Assembly: GCA_013141385.1 (NCBI GenBank)
Contig: JABFRB010000046.1
Location: forward strand, 1 to 34,978
Length of the DNA: 34,978 nucleotides
Direction: 5' to 3'
Source: Bacteroidales bacterium
Lineage (GTDB): Bacteria > Bacteroidota > Bacteroidia > Bacteroidales > Tenuifilaceae
The notes under the pieces were generated by a model, which was not told the origin of the DNA, did not search any database, and worked only from the letters and a program-made list of their open reading frames with translations. The position numbers were made by a program, and so were the translations under genes. Below are positions 31,552 through 34,978 of the stretch, in pieces. Numbering within the stretch: position 1 is the stretch's first letter; the number at the start of each line of letters is the position of its first letter.

Positions 31552-31743
31552 ATGAAAAAATTAAAATTAGACAGACTTACATCAACCCGATTTGATGTGA
31601 ATGAATTAAGGAAAATCAAAGGTGGATTTCTATTCTGCGGTTGTGGACCTCTTCATCAGTGCTTTTGCGGAGGGGATGACATGTTCTCTAATGAAGTTGC
31701 AGAGAACACACCTTCGCGATTTGACATAAAGACTGGGGAGTAA
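31552..31743 (+). CDS. RiPP precursor peptide 3, GG-Bacteroidales type
   Basis: A 63-residue paralogue of precursors 1 and 2. The leader is nearly identical (RKIKGG at 20-25), the core reads FLFCGCGPLHQCFCGG with the same Cys29/31/37/39, Pro33, His35 spacing, the linker is GDDMFSNEVAEN and the tail TPSRFDIKTGE. Against precursor 2 the leader codons show about 4 differences, the core and linker about 22 in 81 bases, and the next 30 tail bases none. The gene is followed by a spacer interrupted by a MITE-like insertion before the maturase gene. Confidence 0.9.
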   Translation: MKKLKLDRLTSTRFDVNELRKIKGGFLFCGCGPLHQCFCGGDDMFSNEVAENTPSRFDIKTGE

Positions 31744-31793
31744 TTGTTTAAATGGATCACCAACCTCGGTATTAAATAATAAAAACCATTTAA

Positions 31794-31947
31794 TTCTACT
31801 TTAACAGATTGCTTATAACACGAAAAATCAACCCAATTTTACCCCTACCCCTAAAGGAATTGGGTTGATTTTTTTGCTTTCTCCCTTTAGGGTTTGGGGT
31901 AAAAAAGCAAAGAAAATCAAGTTTATTTCAAATCTGTTAAAGAAGAA
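31794..31947. mobile_element. MITE-like 154-bp insertion with TTAA target duplication
   Basis: Terminal inverted repeats TTCTACTTTAACAGATT (31794-31810) and AATCTGTTAAAGAAGAA (31931-31947) pair at 16 of 17 positions. TTAA flanks both ends (31790-31793, 31948-31951). The homologous spacers of precursors 1 and 2 read CTATTTAAGTGCT with a single TTAA, which gives the empty site. The interior is a nest of palindromes without coding capacity. It splits the conserved 3' hairpin arms of this spacer. Confidence 0.85.
31823..31875 (+). terminator. Terminator-shaped hairpin carried by the MITE-like element
   Basis: A 16-bp perfect stem AAAAATCAACCCAATT (31823-31838) / AATTGGGTTGATTTTT (31858-31873) with a 19-base loop and a T run. 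It lies between precursor 3 and the maturase gene, where it could reduce read-through into the maturase (inference). Confidence 0.6.
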
Positions 31948-32067
31948 TTAAGTGCTAGCTGGGGTTGGTTGATAAAAATATCAACATAAACTTATTTCAA
32001 AATAATTATTCAACTATTCCTAATTTGAACCGCAATTCACAATTTAATATTATTAAAAAATTGTATT

Positions 32068-33459
32068 ATGATAAGTGAAGAATTTTTCTACGACAACGAA
32101 ACCAGATACTTTGTTCTGCAACCACAAAATGAGCTAAGTAGAAATAAAAAAGAGGAATATTTAAGGAGCGTAGGCTTTTATAAACAGCTAGACAAAAAGA
32201 AAAAACTCTCGGGGAGGTTTACCGAGGATCACATAAAAGACTCTCTGGCAAATGCACTACAAGTTGTATTTGAAGTAACTGAGAACTGCAACCTAGAGTG
32301 CAAGTATTGTGGTTATGGGGAGCTGTACAGTGGAAAGAATTCGAAAAGAGAAAAAACAAACTTACCTCTGGTTTATGCAATCAACTTTTTAAATTATATC
32401 AATGAATTTCTAAATAAAAACCTGAACAGATCACTCAATAAAACTATTGCAATAAGCTTTTACGGGGGTGAACCATTACTAAATATTGAGTTTATAAAAT
32501 CCGTTGTTGACTATGTAAATAAAATTAAAAACGATAATTTCAATCCAAGGTTTGCAATGACCACAAATGCGCTGCTCCTAAAAAAGCATATCGCATTCCT
32601 TGCCGAGAACAATTTCAGGTTACTTGTAAGCTTGGATGGTAATAAAGATAACAATTCATATAGGGTATACCCCAACGGAAAAGATGCATTCAATGAGATT
32701 ATCGAAAACATTGATTTTGTATACCATAATTATCCCGAATTTTTTAGAAGAAGTGTTGACTTTAATACGGTTATCCATAACCGAAACTCGGTAAGCGAAG
32801 CATTCAACTTTATTAATGATAGGTATAGCAAACACACAAAACTTTCGGAGTTGAATACATCTGGAATAAACGAGGATAAAAAGTATGAGTTCTGGGAGAA
32901 ATATAAAAATATCAACGAGGATTTAGACCAAAGCGAAGATTATCGTTTTATTCGCGATAAACTTTCTGTTGAAACACCAGTAATTGGGCAAGTATCAAAA
33001 TTTATTCATGTTTACACTAATAATGTTTACCAAAAGTATATCGATTTCTTTGAAGTCTCTGCCAACAGCACATATCTACCTACAGGAACTTGCATTCCTT
33101 TTTCAAGAAAGATATTTATTACCTCAAGAGGAAAAATACTACCCTGCGAAAGAATTTCCGATGAATTTTCAACAATGGGTTACATCTCCGAGACCGATGT
33201 TTTTATTGATTTTAAGGGAATAATTAGCCGCATGAATGGCATTTACGATAACCTTTGGGATAGCCAATGCAATCAGTGCTTTTATGCCGATAAATGTATG
33301 CAGTGTGTATTTAATCTGGACTTGGGTAAAGATAAACTTACCTGCCATGGTTATAAGCATGAAAGCAAATCAGCCCAAATAATTTCTACCCATTTGAGCG
33401 CATTAAAAAAAGAAAGAAAGTTTTATAAAAAAATATTAAAAGAGATATTCTATGCATAA
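32068..33459 (+). CDS. Radical-SAM/SPASM peptide maturase of the GG-Bacteroidales system
   Basis: A 463-residue iron-sulfur enzyme that should generate the 5'-deoxyadenosyl radical from AdoMet and modify the upstream precursor cores. The radical-SAM motif is Cys74-x3-Cys78-x2-Cys81 in TENCNLECKYCGYGEL, followed by SFYGGEPLLN (the GGEP AdoMet motif) and MTTNALLL. The C-terminal SPASM region carries about seven further Cys (GTCIPFSRK, KILPCERI, QCNQCFYADKCMQC, LTCHGY) for auxiliary Fe-S clusters. From memory this matches TIGR04148. The N-terminal 60 residues may contain a leader-binding element. Thioether or other Cys-linked crosslinks are the likely product, not proven. It overlaps the next gene by eight bases. 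Confidence 0.9.
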   Translation: MISEEFFYDNETRYFVLQPQNELSRNKKEEYLRSVGFYKQLDKKKKLSGRFTEDHIKDSLANALQVVFEVTENCNLECKYCGYGELYSGKNSKREKTNLPLVYAINFLNYINEFLNKNLNRSLNKTIAISFYGGEPLLNIEFIKSVVDYVNKIKNDNFNPRFAMTTNALLLKKHIAFLAENNFRLLVSLDGNKDNNSYRVYPNGKDAFNEIIENIDFVYHNYPEFFRRSVDFNTVIHNRNSVSEAFNFINDRYSKHTKLSELNTSGINEDKKYEFWEKYKNINEDLDQSEDYRFIRDKLSVETPVIGQVSKFIHVYTNNVYQKYIDFFEVSANSTYLPTGTCIPFSRKIFITSRGKILPCERISDEFSTMGYISETDVFIDFKGIISRMNGIYDNLWDSQCNQCFYADKCMQCVFNLDLGKDKLTCHGYKHESKSAQIISTHLSALKKERKFYKKILKEIFYA

Positions 33460-34588
33460 ATGGTTGTATTTAGATCCCTACGCTGAGATAACTTTTAATC
33501 ATTCGAAGAAAAGATGCCTCATTTTTAACACACTCGATTCAAAGAAATATTTATTTGAAGGCAAAGAGTATGAAATGATAAAAAGAATATCCCAAAATGA
33601 TTATTCAACAAAAATTACTGATAACGATGAAGAGGAGTATAAATCCCTTATCGGTAAATTTGAAGATAACTTTTTTGGAGGTATTTACACCTCTACTGAT
33701 AAGCCATTAATCCTTTACCCTATCATAAATATCCAAAGAAACCTTAGGAAATTTAAGCAAATACCCTACCGCGATCAGGGAACTGATATTCTTGAGAACT
33801 TGCTCGAAATATCTATCCATTTTAAGAATAACGACTTTATAAAGATTGATAAAATAATTCAGCTAATCCGTGATGCTGAAAATAGCTCTTTAAAGAAGAT
33901 AAATATTTTAATTGATTCGTATTCTACAAATAAAGATGCGGTTGAAATATTGATATCATTTCTAAAAACAGCCAAGATTAAGACCTATATCGATATTAAT
34001 ATCAAGGAGTACTACTCTTTTATAAACAATTTACCCGATGTTAAATCCAATCAGATATTCTCTTTGCATGTAATAATAGCAGATTTCGATTTCTCCGAAA
34101 AAATTATGGAGGAGAAAAACATCAAGCTAAAATTTAAAATATCAAATGAAGAAGAGTACAACTACTATTTCAATAAAATCTCAAACAATATTGAATACGA
34201 TTTCGAAATTGATTACTCAAAAGCTGATGCTAGCTTTTTAAGTGAAAATATATATTTAAACGAAGAGGATATTCAGGAGATTAAGCTAACCAAGCAGAAT
34301 TACGATGCAAACAAAATGCTGAACAGGAATTTATTCGGAAAACTAGTTATTAAAGATAATGCTATTTATAGCTGCGAGAATAGCACTAAAGCAATTGCAA
34401 ACTTAGATAATGAAATAAACCTGAAACAAATTATATTCGATGCATTATGCAAATCGAACTACTGGTTTTTTACTAGAAATAATGTAATGCCATGCAAAGC
34501 GTGTTTGTACAAAAACTTATGTCCCCCAATTACCGAGAATGAACTACAAATAAAGAAATTTAATCTTTGCAATGTGCTAACCATGTAA
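33452..34588 (+). CDS. Pseudo-radical-SAM partner protein of the GG-Bacteroidales system
   Basis: A 378-residue protein without any CxxxCxxC motif. It begins HKWLYLDPYAEITFN, then a segment (about 20-50) that resembles the winged-helix RiPP recognition element in pattern (KRCLIFNTLDSKKYLF). The middle is a helix/strand alternation compatible with a degenerate TIM barrel. The C-terminus retains a Cys-rich, SPASM-like tail (VMPCKACLYKNLCPP, then FNLC). From memory this is TIGR04150, always found with the maturase and GG precursors. It probably binds or positions the precursor for its catalytic partner (inference). Its start lies within the maturase gene, so the pair is translationally coupled. 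Confidence 0.85.
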   Translation: MHKWLYLDPYAEITFNHSKKRCLIFNTLDSKKYLFEGKEYEMIKRISQNDYSTKITDNDEEEYKSLIGKFEDNFFGGIYTSTDKPLILYPIINIQRNLRKFKQIPYRDQGTDILENLLEISIHFKNNDFIKIDKIIQLIRDAENSSLKKINILIDSYSTNKDAVEILISFLKTAKIKTYIDINIKEYYSFINNLPDVKSNQIFSLHVIIADFDFSEKIMEEKNIKLKFKISNEEEYNYYFNKISNNIEYDFEIDYSKADASFLSENIYLNEEDIQEIKLTKQNYDANKMLNRNLFGKLVIKDNAIYSCENSTKAIANLDNEINLKQIIFDALCKSNYWFFTRNNVMPCKACLYKNLCPPITENELQIKKFNLCNVLTM

Positions 34589-34658
34589 ACCTAGCTAGTA
34601 AACCCTTACATCAATATCGCAATTTGCGATATATTTTAACCTATCAATCAAAAAACAT

Positions 34659-34762
34659 TACTACAAACTCATAATAAAACCTCCCAACCCTCCTTAAGAA
34701 GGAGGGCTAATTGGGTATTACTTTAACAATGATTTTGAGAAATAAAGAGTAATGTTGTAGTA
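34659..34762. repeat. Palindromic element after the peptide cluster, type 1
   Basis: Outer arms TACTACAA (34659-34666) and TTGTAGTA (34755-34762) are perfect complements. Inside is a G/C-rich palindrome CCCTCCTT-AAGAAGGAGGG near 34689-34708 that could also end the transcript. No coding frame. Confidence 0.5.
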
Positions 34763-34763
34763 A

Positions 34764-34848
34764 CTGTTATAGCCTCTTTTCAAGGGGTTGGTGTTTGTTC
34801 TGCCACAAGAAAAACCCCCTTCCCCCTTAAAAAAAGGGGGTATAACAG
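34764..34848. repeat. Palindromic element after the peptide cluster, type 2
   Basis: Outer arms CTGTTATA (34764-34771) and TATAACAG (34841-34848) are perfect complements. The interior pairs G-rich (CAAGGGG) and C-rich (CCCCCTT) runs, including the hairpin CCCCCTT-AAAAAA-GGGGG. It directly adjoins the first palindrome and the IS3-like element. Confidence 0.5.
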
Positions 34849-34852
34849 CGCA

Positions 34853-34978
34853 TGTCTTGTCCTAAAATAGGTTGACAAAAAACCAAACAAAATGTCAACT
34901 TAAAACAGGATTAACATGAGAACAGTAAACCGCTACACGGACGAATTCAAGAAAAATGTGGTAAAAGAAGTTTTGGAG
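34853..34978 (+). mobile_element. Left end of an IS3-like insertion sequence (partial)
   Basis: The likely left terminus starts TGTCTTGTCCTAAAATAGG. Shortly inside, GTTGACA (34871-34877) and TGTCAAC (34893-34899) form a 7-bp dyad before the transposase start. The exact terminus cannot be fixed without the right end, which is outside the window. Confidence 0.55.
34916..34978 (+). CDS. Transposase OrfA start, IS3-like (partial)
   Basis: ATG at 34916 with AGGA five bases before it. The 21 codons visible encode MRTVNRYTDEFKKNVVKEVL, then E, closely like the N-terminal helix of IS3/IS911-type OrfA (transposase_8) DNA-binding subunits, where 'YTxEFKxxVV' is typical. It runs off the right edge, so integrity is unknown. 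Confidence 0.7.
   Translation, partial: MRTVNRYTDEFKKNVVKEVLE

Noticed and set aside
30593-31743. Tandem repeats as a CRISPR array
   Set aside because: Units are about 480 bases with coding and spacer parts; there are no short direct repeats with unique spacers, and no cas genes.
30593-31743. Precursors as ordinary double-glycine bacteriocins without modification
   Set aside because: The adjacent radical-SAM and pseudo-radical-SAM genes, and the invariant Cys/His pattern, make a modified peptide more likely.

Overview
The window looks like chromosome from a member of the Bacteroidota, probably Bacteroidales/Marinilabiliales-like. The DNA is AT-rich. Many genes have the phylum's -7 promoter box TAnnTTTG, there are two LytTR regulators, and the precursor/maturase genes at the right end match the 'GG-Bacteroidales' peptide families. 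Most of the window (about 0.1-30.3 kb) is ordinary housekeeping DNA in short operons on both strands. The right end (30.5-35 kb) is accessory DNA.

Layout. 1-61: the edge of a minus-strand gene, possibly a transposase. 0.1-3.2 kb: LytS/LytTR two-component pair, NAD(P)-binding protein, nitroreductase. 3.2-8.2 kb: glycosyltransferase, murB, mltG, a four-helix-bundle (23S intervening-sequence type) gene flanked by 8-bp-periodic inverted arms, and an aspartate aminotransferase. 8.4-11.2 kb: a small membrane protein, a duplicated terminator with REP-like DNA, and htpG. 11.3-15.6 kb: a minus-strand run of five genes: a receiver-like protein that has lost its phosphoacceptor and gained a membrane tail, a secreted protein of unknown function, a class III aminotransferase, an orphan LytTR regulator and a TrmH-type methyltransferase. 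16-17 kb: HU and two tRNA-Ser genes, each with a recognisable promoter. 17.2-20.5 kb: MsbA-like ABC exporter and purB. 20.7-25.5 kb: mqnA (futalosine route to menaquinone), acetyltransferase, HAD phosphatase, small HTH protein, HD protein, HI0933-type flavoprotein. 25.5-30.3 kb: FAH-family enzyme and a lipid group (diacylglycerol kinase, LtaS-like phosphoglycerol transferase, PAP2 phosphatase).

The most interesting part is 30.5-34.6 kb, a radical-SAM RiPP (ribosomally made, modified peptide) locus. Three 63-residue precursors sit in tandem about 480 bp apart, followed by a radical-SAM/SPASM maturase that overlaps a 'pseudo-radical-SAM' partner lacking the CxxxCxxC motif. Each precursor has a near-constant leader ending in GG, a variable core with Cys, Pro and His at every second position (CxCxPxHxCxC), and a constant tail that echoes the leader's RFD motif. 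The spacers are nearly identical repeats with a hairpin supported by a compensatory base change. A 154-bp MITE-like palindrome has inserted at TTAA between the third precursor and the maturase; the sibling spacers preserve the empty site. It brings a terminator-shaped hairpin. No peptidase, transporter or immunity gene is visible, and the window ends in palindromes and the start of an IS3-like element.

A second recurring theme is a family of intergenic inverted arms built of degenerate 8-bp units, at 5.35-5.43, 6.47-7.01 and 15.7-15.8 kb. One of the three carries the four-helix-bundle gene.
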